From positions 8,750 to 72,749 of the forward strand of contig JAEZKC010000102.1 of assembly GCA_023436205.1 (NCBI GenBank): a stretch of DNA of 64,000 nt, read 5' to 3'. Of this stretch, positions 24,771 through 33,453 are shown in pieces. Source of the DNA: Fibrobacterota bacterium. GTDB taxonomy: Bacteria; Fibrobacterota; Chitinivibrionia; Chitinivibrionales; Chitinispirillaceae. How positions within the stretch are numbered: position 1 is the stretch's first letter; each line of letters begins with the position of its first letter. Under the pieces are notes generated by a model. It was not told where the DNA came from and made no database searches. It saw only the letters and a program-made list of their open reading frames with translations. A program made the translations under genes and the position numbers.

Positions 24771-25136
24771 ATGGCAGCTGTTACAGAAACATATACCCCC
24801 GACAAACTGATTGCCGGGAATTTCCCGCTGGTGACCGGGAAAGTCACTATTGCCGCTGAATCTGGTGCACTTGCCCGAGGCACTATCCTTGGTAAGGTCA
24901 CTGCAGATGGCAAGTATAAGGTAACCGATAAAGCATCAAGTGACGGCTCAGAAGTGGCATCTGTTGTTCTTGCTGAAGCTACAGATGCGACCCTGGAAGT
25001 TGTTGGAGCTCCCGTGTATCTTTCGGGACAATTTAATGCTGCAGTCGTGGTTTTTGGTGGCGAGAGTGTTGCAGCAGACCACAAGGACCAGTTGAGAGAC
25101 GTGAGCATCTTTTTGACAGATGTAACAGCTCTCTAG
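24771..25136 (+). CDS. Head decoration protein (gpD-like)
   Basis: 121 residues. FPLVTGKVTIAAESGALARGTILGKV, the Ala/Gly-rich middle with AEATDATLEVVGAPVYLSGQF and KDQLRDVSIFLTDV match the lambda gpD/HDPD decoration family. It trimerises on the capsid surface to stabilise the head. CGGAGGAA precedes the ATG. Confidence 0.88.
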   Translation: MAAVTETYTPDKLIAGNFPLVTGKVTIAAESGALARGTILGKVTADGKYKVTDKASSDGSEVASVVLAEATDATLEVVGAPVYLSGQFNAAVVVFGGESVAADHKDQLRDVSIFLTDVTAL

Positions 25137-25196
25137 TCTTGACAGAACAATTTGAGCATGAGTAACAAAAACACATCACCCAAAACGGGAGCGACT

Positions 25197-26372
25197 ATGC
25201 GTAAATCTTTCTTCCTTGGACTGCTGGGGCTTGCAGCTGTAATGGTGCTGCCCATAGCCGGTCTGTATTTGTTTGGCATTGAGCCTAATGGGCACAGTGG
25301 AATGACTTCAACAGTAGGCAGCGGACTTCTCCTGGCAGGAGCTGTTGACATGTTTTCCACCCGCACACTGCTTGCGGCACTGGAGTACATTAAAAAACCT
25401 ACCACCTTTTTCCTTGATCTTTTTTTCACAGTCGTGGATCCGGTTGATTCTGATACCATTGATATTGACATTATAAGAGATGGTGAAAAGATGGCCACCT
25501 TCGTAAGCCCTATTGTTGAAGGTAAGGTTGTCACGAGAGATGGATTTGTTACCCACACCATTAAAGCTCCTTATATCAAAGAGAAGATGCTTCTTACACC
25601 TAAGGATCTTATGATTCGCGAGCCTGGAAAAACCATTTACGGCCCCAATGATGGTCAGCAGCAGAGAATTCAGAAAACCCTTGCCAAGGATCTGCTGTAC
25701 ATGCTTGACCGTATTACCAGACGTGAAGAGTGGATGGCTGCTCAAGGCCTTACCACCGGTAAGATCAATGTCACCGGTGAAGGTGTTCCCACTCGTCAGA
25801 TTGACTTTGGTATGAAGTCAACACATCTTCCAGTACTATCTGGCACTGCAAAGTGGGATGATACTACCAACTCTGACCCGATTGCAAACCTCAACACCTG
25901 GGTAGAGCTGATTCTTGATGATTCCGGTCGTAATGCCACAAAGGTGGTTATGGGCAAAACTGCTTTGCGTCTTTTCCTCAATCATCCCAAGGTGAAAGCT
26001 GTGCTTGACACAAGACGCATGGTTGTCGGTGATGTCGCTCCAGGGCTGTTGAATAACGGAGCTAGAAAAATCGCTGACTGGTATGATCCCAATGTTGAAA
26101 TCTGGACCTATGCCGGAAAGTACATCGATCCTGCTGATGGTGCGAAAAAAGATCTGATGCCAGCCACCGGAGTTCTTATCGGTGCAACCGGCACCAGGTG
26201 CGAACGGCACTATGCCAAGATTCAGGATCTGGAAGCCGGTGATGCAGTTGTCAGGTACTTCCCCAAGAGCTGGCCGGTGAAAGATCCGTCAGGACAGTGG
26301 ATCATGGTTCAGTCTGCACCGCTCCCTGCACCTCACGAAATTGATGCTTTCGTGATGGCCACAGTGGCGTAA
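25197..26372 (+). CDS. Major capsid protein (lambda gpE family) with hydrophobic N-terminal extension
   Basis: gpE family marks: STRTLLAALEYIKKPTTFFLDLFF, DIIRDGEKMATFVSP, VSPIVEGKV, LDTRRMV, and QSAPLPAPHEIDAFV at the C-terminus. Starting at 25350 (AGGAG eight bases upstream) the protein is 340 residues, almost exactly lambda gpE (341). However, the frame is open upstream. An ATG at 25197 with GGGAG five bases upstream adds 51 residues, including MRKSFFLGLLGLAAVMVL, a hydrophobic, signal-like helix. Which start is used, or both, cannot be told from sequence. Confidence 0.9.
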   Translation: MRKSFFLGLLGLAAVMVLPIAGLYLFGIEPNGHSGMTSTVGSGLLLAGAVDMFSTRTLLAALEYIKKPTTFFLDLFFTVVDPVDSDTIDIDIIRDGEKMATFVSPIVEGKVVTRDGFVTHTIKAPYIKEKMLLTPKDLMIREPGKTIYGPNDGQQQRIQKTLAKDLLYMLDRITRREEWMAAQGLTTGKINVTGEGVPTRQIDFGMKSTHLPVLSGTAKWDDTTNSDPIANLNTWVELILDDSGRNATKVVMGKTALRLFLNHPKVKAVLDTRRMVVGDVAPGLLNNGARKIADWYDPNVEIWTYAGKYIDPADGAKKDLMPATGVLIGATGTRCERHYAKIQDLEAGDAVVRYFPKSWPVKDPSGQWIMVQSAPLPAPHEIDAFVMATVA

Positions 26373-26388
26373 GGGTAATTAAGAGACT

Positions 26389-26407
26389 GCGGCACTTCAT
26401 GTGCCGC
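26389..26407. other. Hairpin after the capsid gene
   Basis: GCGGCAC-TTCAT-GTGCCGC is a perfect 7-bp hairpin between the capsid gene and the next one. No T-run follows, so it may tune or stabilise late mRNA rather than terminate it. Confidence 0.45.
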
Positions 26408-26432
26408 TTCACTTTCAATGAGGAGAGGTATC

Positions 26433-26951
26433 GTGAAGCTTAGAGCACTGAAAACGATTCACACAGGTGTAGTAGAGGTGATACTGCCCGGGTGTGTTTT
26501 CGATATGACCGATGAGAAGGAGATTGCGTTTCTGAAGCAGCATGAGGCTGTTGAGGAAGTTGCGGCAGTGAGAGCTGAGAAGGCTTTGGCTGACAATGGT
26601 GAGAATGGTGAAGAAACTGGCAGTGAAGCCGGTGAGAATGGGACTGATGAGACAAATGGGACGGATGGTAGTGGTGAAAACGGTCTTGATGAGTCTGAAG
26701 AGTCGGAGGAAGATCTTTCCGGTGAATCAGCAGAGAGCATCATTAATATTGAGCCACTGATTCCTGAGCCTGAGATCGAGACTGAGCTTGGGATACCGGG
26801 TGTATCGGCTGACATTGAAAAGGTACTGATTGATGCAGGCTTTGACAGTGTGGAGAAGCTGAAAGGTGCCACCGTAGAGCAGCTGGTTGCACTTCCAAAA
26901 GTGGGCTATGCACGGGCAAGCAAGATTCTTGAGTGGGCCAGGAAGGCATGA
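26433..26951 (+). CDS. Head-tail region protein with HhH domain (gpFI position)
   Basis: About 172 residues from GTG (GAGGAGAGG upstream). KLRALKTIHTGVVEVILPGCVFDMTDE is the common N-terminus of small phage head proteins. The middle is a very acidic Gly/Asn/Glu/Asp spacer of about 50 residues. The C-terminus (LIDAGFDSVEKLKGATVEQ then LVALPKVGYARASKIL) is a helix-hairpin-helix. The slot is that of lambda FI (packaging accessory). Confidence 0.65.
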   Translation: MKLRALKTIHTGVVEVILPGCVFDMTDEKEIAFLKQHEAVEEVAAVRAEKALADNGENGEETGSEAGENGTDETNGTDGSGENGLDESEESEEDLSGESAESIINIEPLIPEPEIETELGIPGVSADIEKVLIDAGFDSVEKLKGATVEQLVALPKVGYARASKILEWARKA

Positions 26952-27277
26952 CTTTACGTGAGCAATTGAGAGCTGATGTGCTGGACCTCTGTTTTGACAC
27001 AGAGGATCTGGCTGTTTCTGTTACGCATGCACCAGATGGTGCCGAACAGTATCAGATTCCAGCTCTCAAACGCACACCTTATGAAGATGCAGAGGTTGGA
27101 TCATCAACGGTGATGTCATCAGATATGATCATTCGTGTTCCCCTGGATAAGGTTCTGTCACCATTCGGACCCAAGTGCCGCATCATAATCAACAATGTGA
27201 GTTATAAGATTCGGAAAGCTGAGCCTGACAGAGAAGAAATCACGACTATCCTTTACCTCACGAAGGCAGTATCATGA
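26948..27277 (+). CDS. Head-tail joining protein (gpFII-like)
   Basis: 109 residues from MTLREQLRADV, ATGA overlap with the previous gene. MIIRVPLDKVLSPFG, CRIIINNVSYKIRKAEPDREE match the head-completion/joining proteins next to gpE in lambda-like phages. Likely the neck protein to which the tail attaches. Confidence 0.65.
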   Translation: MTLREQLRADVLDLCFDTEDLAVSVTHAPDGAEQYQIPALKRTPYEDAEVGSSTVMSSDMIIRVPLDKVLSPFGPKCRIIINNVSYKIRKAEPDREEITTILYLTKAVS

Positions 27278-27849
27278 GCGAGAAACGCAAGCTGCTTCGT
27301 CATGCCATAGTGAGAATCCTCACTACAGAGAAGGATGGCGCTTTCCCTACTGATGCCGAAACAAGGGTTTTTGCGAATCGCCCCACACCTCTTTGGTCTT
27401 CAGAGCTCCCTGCAATCTGCGTTTATATCAAAAGTGAACCAGCAGAAAAGACTGTCACTGCTCCTGTTGTTTACAGCAGAAAACCTCGCATTGTCGTTGA
27501 GGCTTTGGTAGCAGCTACAGATGAGTGCGACGATCTCCTCGATGCCATGCAGGAGCAGATTGAGAATGCTCTTTTTGCCAACTGCTACCTGATGGACCCG
27601 GTTGATGGCGTAGAACGGCTCGATGAGGAGCTTGTACTTGAGTCAACCGAAATGGGACTTGTGCAGCTTGGAGACGGGATTGTCGGTTCAAACAGTATAA
27701 CATTCAAAGCCGGATTTCATACCGAATCACCGGAGCTGCTTTACGGTGATGATCTTGATGATTTCAATAGTGCAAATGTCAAAACAGATCTTAATGGTGA
27801 CAGCGAAGCCGAGATGGAGAATACGGTGACTGTCAGGAGGGAGCCGTAA
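27274..27849 (+). CDS. Tail terminator-like protein (gpU-like)
   Basis: 191 residues. RHAIVRILTTEKD, ETRVFANRPTPLWSSELPAICVYI and the C-terminal ITFKAGFHTESPE correspond to lambda gpU/minor tail proteins that cap the tail tube. ATGA overlap upstream. It is the junction between the lambda-like head genes and the Mu-like tail genes. Confidence 0.6.
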   Translation: MSEKRKLLRHAIVRILTTEKDGAFPTDAETRVFANRPTPLWSSELPAICVYIKSEPAEKTVTAPVVYSRKPRIVVEALVAATDECDDLLDAMQEQIENALFANCYLMDPVDGVERLDEELVLESTEMGLVQLGDGIVGSNSITFKAGFHTESPELLYGDDLDDFNSANVKTDLNGDSEAEMENTVTVRREP

Positions 27850-28055
27850 TGGAGAAGCAGGTATTTGCAGTTCCATCGGCAGCAGGCACAGTTGTCAGGG
27901 ACCCGCGCCCGGGCAAACCCCGCTTTCTGCCATCAACAGGAGACAGTGTTCCGCTTGACGCTTACTGGCGGCGCCGGTTGGCTGAGGGTGTCATTGTCAT
28001 AAAAGAAATGACTGTTACATCGAAACGTAAAACAACCCCGGAGGTGAAGGGATGA
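27849..28055 (+). CDS. DUF2635 protein (Mu gp38-like)
   Basis: 68 residues. AAGTVVRDPRPGKPRFLPSTG and VPLDAYWRRRLAEGVIV are the DUF2635 signature. The gene always precedes the Mu-type tail sheath gene; its role is unknown. TAATG overlap with the previous stop. Confidence 0.85.
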   Translation: MEKQVFAVPSAAGTVVRDPRPGKPRFLPSTGDSVPLDAYWRRRLAEGVIVIKEMTVTSKRKTTPEVKG

Positions 28056-29551
28056 TACAGTTTAATGAAATTCAGAATGCGGTCGCACCCTACATGCAGG
28101 CTGAGATCGACAACAGCAATGCAGTACAGGGGCCCCGGTCGTTGCCGTATCGTTTACTCCTCATTGGATCGGCGACTTCTGCGGGCACCCTTTCAGCAGC
28201 ACAACTGATGCCTTTTACAAGTGCAGATGAAGCCGGTACCTTCTGGGGAACTGGATCCCAGCTGCACCAGATGGCTGAGGCTGCGAAGAGAACATTCAAA
28301 ACAGCCGCGATCTACGGCATTGCAGCTGCCAAGGATGACCTTACCAGTGCGACCAATAAAGCTACGGGGAGTATCGTTTTTACCGTCTCATCACCAAAGG
28401 CCGGAACGATAGCAGTCTACATCGGAGGCCGCAGGGTTGCCGTAGCAATAAGCGCAGGAGCAACGGTTGGAGTCATCTCCGAGGCAGTTGCCGCAGCGAT
28501 CAACGCTGATACCGCCATGGGAGTGGTGGCAGAGGGTACAACTGTAGCAGGGACTGTCACACTTACTGCTAAAAATGTCGGGACAGAGGGTAACCGGATC
28601 AGCATAAAACTGAATTACCAGGATGGCGAAATTATGCCTTCCGGAGTTACAGCTGTCATTACCGCCATGAACGGCGGCAGCGGTAATCCTGATATCACCA
28701 CAGCCCTCGATGCCATCGCTGAAGAATGGTTTCCCCTGGTTGCCTGTGCATTCACAGATGCAGCAAACCTGACAGTGCTTGACAGCGAGATGGAGCGCAA
28801 GTTTGGTGCGATCGCCGGAATCGATGGTGTTGTCTTTATGGCTGACGATGCTGCGTTTTCAACCCTGATTTCGAGTTACGATGCATCTGCATCAGGCATA
28901 AACAGCAAACATATCTGCGTTATTGGGACAACCTCTATTCCCAATGTCACCTGGGAGATTGCTGCTGAAGTAGCCGGTGCCGCGATCACAGCATTACGAG
29001 CTGGAAACGGGGCAGAAGCAATGCCATTCACCACACTGGAGCTGCCGGTCATTCTCGCTCCCAAGAGTGCTGATCGTTATGATTTTCTGGAACGGAATAC
29101 GCTGCTTGAAAGCGGAGTATCCACTCTGATTGTTGGCGCCGGTGGTCGTGTCAGAATTGACAGATTAGTAACCAATTACCAGAAGAACGCACAGGGTGCT
29201 GCTGATGCTTCATGGAGAAATGTCAACTATCGGTTCATTGCAATGTATTTGCGCTGGGATTGGATATTCAATGTCCTGTATTCCAAATACGGCCGCGCGA
29301 AACTGGCAAGTGATAATGCCAGGATTGGCCCAGGACAGGTAGTCATGACACCGAAGCTTGGTGCTGCGGAAGCTCTTGCCCGTTTCAGGATGTGGGAAGA
29401 GTTGGGCCTCGTTGAAAATTACGAGCAGTTCAAGGCGGACCTCCTGGTAGAGCGAAATGCAACGAATGTGGATAGAATGGACTGGCTCATGAGCCCTGAC
29501 TTTGTCAACCAGTTCTATCACGGAGCAACAAAAATTTCTTTCCGTGTCTGA
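28052..29551 (+). CDS. Contractile tail sheath protein (Mu gpL-like)
   Basis: 499 residues. VQGPRSLPYRLLLIGSATSAGTL, GTGSQLHQMAEA, AEEWFPLVACAFTD, LPVILAPKSADRYDFLERNTLLESG and MYLRWDWIFNVLYSKYGRAKLA are Mu gpL family blocks. It forms the contracting outer tube, so the particle is a myovirus despite its lambda-like head. ATGA overlap upstream. Confidence 0.93.
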   Translation: MIQFNEIQNAVAPYMQAEIDNSNAVQGPRSLPYRLLLIGSATSAGTLSAAQLMPFTSADEAGTFWGTGSQLHQMAEAAKRTFKTAAIYGIAAAKDDLTSATNKATGSIVFTVSSPKAGTIAVYIGGRRVAVAISAGATVGVISEAVAAAINADTAMGVVAEGTTVAGTVTLTAKNVGTEGNRISIKLNYQDGEIMPSGVTAVITAMNGGSGNPDITTALDAIAEEWFPLVACAFTDAANLTVLDSEMERKFGAIAGIDGVVFMADDAAFSTLISSYDASASGINSKHICVIGTTSIPNVTWEIAAEVAGAAITALRAGNGAEAMPFTTLELPVILAPKSADRYDFLERNTLLESGVSTLIVGAGGRVRIDRLVTNYQKNAQGAADASWRNVNYRFIAMYLRWDWIFNVLYSKYGRAKLASDNARIGPGQVVMTPKLGAAEALARFRMWEELGLVENYEQFKADLLVERNATNVDRMDWLMSPDFVNQFYHGATKISFRV

Positions 29552-29572
29552 GTACGGCAGACGCGGATAACC

Positions 29573-29612
29573 GGTTAGGGGCGCAGATACGGCCATCATC
29601 TGCCCCCTAACC
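29573..29612. other. Strong hairpin between sheath and tube genes
   Basis: GGTTAGGGG-C-GCAGAT (29573-29588) pairs with ATCTGCCCCCTAACC (29598-29612) with one bulge and a 9-base loop. There is no T-run. It probably protects or attenuates the late transcript at the sheath/tube boundary. Confidence 0.5.
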
Positions 29613-29646
29613 TCTCTAAAACAGCAACCATATCAAAGAGGTAATC

Positions 29647-30015
29647 ATGGACAATACAAACAGACGTGCAGGAGTCGTTGAGCTGCTTGTTGACGGAGAG
29701 GTGATGGAAGTAGCCTCCGAAGGAATCGAGTACGGCGGTTTTCACATGAAGCGTGAGATGCTTGTTGGCGGATCTGGAGTGCAGGGCTACAGCGAAGAGT
29801 TTCAGGTTCCTTATGTCTCCTGCGAGATACGGGATTCCAGCAAAGTTGATCTTTCGAAATTGCAGAATGTGACAAACGGAACCATACTGGTGAAGCTTGC
29901 CAATGGTAAAGGGTGCATCCTCCGGAATGCAGCTTACTGTGCCGAAGGAAAGGTATCGACCAAAGGCGCCACCATTGAAGCACGATGGGAAGGGATGAGC
30001 GGCGAGGAGATCTAG
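29647..30015 (+). CDS. Tail tube protein (Mu gpM-like)
   Basis: 122 residues. RAGVVELLVDGEVMEVASEG, EFQVPYVSCEIRD and CAEGKVSTKGATIEARWEG are typical of Mu gpM tail tube proteins. It polymerises inside the sheath. GAGG precedes the ATG. Confidence 0.88.
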   Translation: MDNTNRRAGVVELLVDGEVMEVASEGIEYGGFHMKREMLVGGSGVQGYSEEFQVPYVSCEIRDSSKVDLSKLQNVTNGTILVKLANGKGCILRNAAYCAEGKVSTKGATIEARWEGMSGEEI

Positions 30016-30082
30016 GAAGAGGAGTAGAGTACTAAGGGGACACATAGGACCCATGATATAAACAATGCAATGAGGAGAAGTT

Positions 30083-30507
30083 ATGAGTGAAGAGAAGAAG
30101 GTACCTACACTGCCGCATGTGGTTAAGCTTGAGTTTCCTGTGAAGATCGGAAGTGAAGAGATTGACACTGTCACGTTTGAGCGCAGGATCAAGAGCAAGG
30201 ACTTACAGGGCATACCTGACAACCTTCCGGGTGTTGACAGAACTATCAAGATTGCATCGAGGGTCACTGGTATTTTTCAGAAGGTTTTCGAAGAAATGGA
30301 CATCTGCGATCTCCGGAAAATATCGGAGGTCATTGAGTGTTTTTTGCCGAATACCCAGCCGACTGGGGACGCTGTTTAGGAGTATTTGCGTGGCTGTTTC
30401 ATTTTCAGCCATCGGAGCTTGCAGAGTTTGACAGAGATGCAATTCTGTTCTGGAAAGAACAGGCAGAGTACATACAAGAGGAGCTGAGCAGTGGTAAGTC
30501 CAATTAG
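30083..30507 (+). CDS. Tail assembly chaperone gp41 with -1 frameshift extension
   Basis: The zero-frame product ends at 30379 (98 residues: PTLPHVVKLEFPVKIG, TVTFERRIKSKDLQGIP), matching Mu gp41/P2 gpE. A slippery T TTT TTG lies at 30340-30346. A -1 shift there enters a frame that stays open to 30507 and encodes GRCLGVFAWLFHFQPSELAEF, the second half of gpE+E'-type chaperones. The fused form is about 141 residues. Tail chaperones of this type normally use such a shift. GAGGAG precedes the ATG. Confidence 0.85.
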
Positions 30508-32284
30508 AGTGCCGATTGTCGGAATAGATTTGACAAGCAAGGCGTTCGGTTCTGCGCTCAAGGGAATAAACAGTTTTTCCCAGAAGGCGAAGCGAATTGG
30601 CACCAGCATGACCGTGGGAGTTACGCTTCCTCTTCTGGCTGCAGGTACGGCTAGTGTACTCGCATCGAATCAATTCAACTCCACAATGGCCAATGTCGAA
30701 ACCCTGGTACCGGGCAATCCGGCCAGGGTTATCGAACTGAAGAAAAATGTGCAGGATCTGGCCATTGATACCGGCAAGTTGACCACTGATATTGGCGAAG
30801 GTCTTTATCAAGTCATATCGGCTTTCGGTGATGCATCTGATACCGCAGACAAGCTGCGGACAAATGTTATTGCAGCGAAAGCCGGTATTGCCACTACTAC
30901 CGATGCAATAAACCTCACCAGCGCAGTCACCAAGGCGTATGGAGATACATCAGCCACAGCAGTTAGCCATGTCGCGGATCTGGCTTTTCATACGGTCAAG
31001 CTTGGCCAGACCACATTCCCTGAACTGGCTGCATCTATTGGCAGGGTGGCTCCCCTTTCGAAAACACTGGGCATTTCCATGGAGGAGATGTTTGGTGTCA
31101 TGGCAACCACTACCGGAGTAGTTGGAGATACTGCCGCTGCAGCTACGCAATTTTCGGCTATTCTCGGAGGTTTGGTAAAGCCCAATCAGACAATGGCTCA
31201 GCTTTTTGAGTACTTGGGTTACTCATCAGGCAAAGCGATGATTGCCGAACTGGGCTTTACCAAGTCGCTGCAAAAAATAGTCGAGGTTTCGAATGCTGCA
31301 AATGTGCCACTCGGGAAAATGTTTGAAAGTAAAGAGGCTCTGATCTCGATGTTTTCATTGACAGGCGCCCAAGCTGGTGACTTTTCGATGAAGCTTGATC
31401 TGGTCAGAAACTCATCAGGAAAACTGGATGAGGCATTCAAGGCACAGACTCAGGGAATCAATAAGGCCGGATTTGCTTTCGAGCGATCGAAGCAGAAAAT
31501 GATTGTTATAGCACAGGAGTTTGGTGATATACTGGCCCCTGCTATTGCACGTCTAGCTGACTTTTTTGATCCACTTATTACAGGCATAAGAAATCTCAGC
31601 CCGGTGGCAAAGAAGACCCTGGCTATATTCGGCGGATCTGCCATGGTGATCGGACCTATTATCGCCCTTGTAGCCGGACTGGCTGCTGCGATAGCGGCAC
31701 TGGCAACCACTACAGGGCTTATTGCACTGGCTGTTGTCTGGTTTGCTGCCCAGATGGCCCTCGTTGCCGCTGTAGTCATCAAAAACTGGGATGGCATAAA
31801 GGGGTTTTTCACAGGTTTGTGGAACTTTATTACCAAGCTTTTCAACAGCCGCATCGGAAGATTCCTTCTTCTGATCAATCCCTTAACCGCTCTTCCCACG
31901 CTTATCATAGCCAACTGGGACAAGGTTTCGAAGTTCTTTACAAAGCTTTTTGGCGGAATAAAAGCTACCTTCTCAAATTTTGGAAACTGGATAAAGAACT
32001 TTGAGCTTCCGGACTGGGTAAAGAAGCTTATTAACAACCCAGTCAGTCGTTGGCTTTATGGTAACGATCAGGGTACCGCGTTTTTTGCAAATCCTCAGGC
32101 ATCAGGAGCACCGGCCGGGGCTGCAGCATTGACATCCAAGGCGGCTGAGATTCAGAACGGGACAGTCAGAAAAGAATCGACAGTCAAGGTCGAATTTCAG
32201 AATGCTCCTCCAGGTACGAGAATTCGCCAGGATAATGGCCCATCGATGGACCTTAACATGGGTTTCGCGGGAGTATCGGGATGA
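30491..32284 (+). CDS. Tail tape measure protein (Mu gp42-like, TP901 core)
   Basis: 597 residues from GTG with GAGGAGCTGAGCA upstream, overlapping the frameshift product by 17 bases. GTSMTVGVTLPLLAAGTASV, STMANVETLVPG, QVISAFGDASDTAD and ALISMFSLTGAQAGDF are TP901-type tape measure blocks. Two hydrophobic stretches at about 365-425 could insert in the host membrane during DNA injection. It sets tail length, here consistent with a short tail. Confidence 0.88.
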   Translation: MVSPIRVPIVGIDLTSKAFGSALKGINSFSQKAKRIGTSMTVGVTLPLLAAGTASVLASNQFNSTMANVETLVPGNPARVIELKKNVQDLAIDTGKLTTDIGEGLYQVISAFGDASDTADKLRTNVIAAKAGIATTTDAINLTSAVTKAYGDTSATAVSHVADLAFHTVKLGQTTFPELAASIGRVAPLSKTLGISMEEMFGVMATTTGVVGDTAAAATQFSAILGGLVKPNQTMAQLFEYLGYSSGKAMIAELGFTKSLQKIVEVSNAANVPLGKMFESKEALISMFSLTGAQAGDFSMKLDLVRNSSGKLDEAFKAQTQGINKAGFAFERSKQKMIVIAQEFGDILAPAIARLADFFDPLITGIRNLSPVAKKTLAIFGGSAMVIGPIIALVAGLAAAIAALATTTGLIALAVVWFAAQMALVAAVVIKNWDGIKGFFTGLWNFITKLFNSRIGRFLLLINPLTALPTLIIANWDKVSKFFTKLFGGIKATFSNFGNWIKNFELPDWVKKLINNPVSRWLYGNDQGTAFFANPQASGAPAGAAALTSKAAEIQNGTVRKESTVKVEFQNAPPGTRIRQDNGPSMDLNMGFAGVSG

Positions 32285-33453
32285 GCTGGACTGATACAAT
32301 TCATAAAGCTTCGTTCAGAGGCATACCCTTTTTTATTTCATCGGGAGAAGGTCCCCGCGGGCGGAGGATCGTCACTCATACATTCCCGGGCAGGGACACT
32401 GCGTATCTGCAGGATCTGGGCCGCAAGAACAGGATATTCGCCATTGAGGGGCATGTAATCGGTGATGATTACATCAATCAGCTCAATGCACTTGAAGCAG
32501 CTGCAGAGGCCCCCGGAGCAGCAGAGCTGGTGCATCCTGTTTACGGGATGGTGAGAGTACGATGTGAAGATTTCACTCCCCGATTTACTGATAAAATCGG
32601 CAGGATTGGCCGATTCAGCCTACGGTGCATTGAGGATTCCAATGAAAGTGTTTCGGGCAGAGTTGGTACTGATACTGCAGCCGCAGTAAAAGAAGCGGCT
32701 CAAGCGGTGCAGGATGCAGCTACAGAGGATTTTATTTCCACCTTTGCTATAGGCGGAACTCCCAGCCGGTTGCTGGACAAAATTACTGATACTGTGATAT
32801 CGGCAGTGCAGACAATCAATAATGTGCGTCTGGATACCAGAAGCATGTCACAGGTGCAGTTTCTGTATAATCAGTTTACCCGGGATCCGCTTTCGTATTT
32901 GCGCACACCACGCAACCTGGCCGATCTGGTTCTCAGTATGGTTACTGCAGTATCAGAGGCAGCATCGCCGTGGTTGAGGCTTAAATCTAATGTCAATTTG
33001 CTCAGTAAAACAGAAGAGCTGCTCGAAACCGAACAGACCTCTTTGACACCCGATGAGCTTTCTGCTGCAGTGATAGAATATACGGAACTTGTAACTGTGG
33101 CAGAAACAGCCATTGCAGCTTCTTCAGCGGAGTACCCCACTTATGATGATGCTCTTGAAATAAGAGAAACCTTTGGTGGTGCGGTTGACAGGATATCTGA
33201 ATATGCGACAGATGAGACGTATGAGCTGCTCTATACACTGAGAGCTGCAGTGATACGGGATATAGATACCAGATCGTTTGATGCCCCCAAAGTAGTGAAT
33301 TTTACCCCACTCATTACAGTGCCATCACTGGTGCTTGCCTATGAGTTGTACGGAGATATTTCGAGAGTTGATGAGATAGTTACGAGAAACGGTGTAGAGC
33401 ACCCGGGATTTATTCCGGGCGGAGTGAAGCTGGAGGTGTTGTCGAATGAATAA
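32281..33453 (+). CDS. DNA circularisation/tail protein N (Mu gpN-like)
   Basis: 390 residues. HKASFRGIPFFISSGEGPRGRRI, VTHTFPGRDTAYLQDLGR and FTDKIGRIGRFSLRCIED are the DNA-circulation N-domain signature of Mu gpN. Structural baseplate/tail-tip protein. ATGA overlap with the tape measure gene. Confidence 0.9.
   Translation: MSWTDTIHKASFRGIPFFISSGEGPRGRRIVTHTFPGRDTAYLQDLGRKNRIFAIEGHVIGDDYINQLNALEAAAEAPGAAELVHPVYGMVRVRCEDFTPRFTDKIGRIGRFSLRCIEDSNESVSGRVGTDTAAAVKEAAQAVQDAATEDFISTFAIGGTPSRLLDKITDTVISAVQTINNVRLDTRSMSQVQFLYNQFTRDPLSYLRTPRNLADLVLSMVTAVSEAASPWLRLKSNVNLLSKTEELLETEQTSLTPDELSAAVIEYTELVTVAETAIAASSAEYPTYDDALEIRETFGGAVDRISEYATDETYELLYTLRAAVIRDIDTRSFDAPKVVNFTPLITVPSLVLAYELYGDISRVDEIVTRNGVEHPGFIPGGVKLEVLSNE

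Noticed and set aside
26440..26872. Leftward Ser/Pro-rich frames
   Set aside because: Complement of the acidic repeat-like spacer of the HhH head protein.
30153..30431. Alternative 92-codon frame across the chaperone gene
   Set aside because: Arg-rich and without motifs; the -1 frame after the slippery site, not this one, encodes the chaperone extension.
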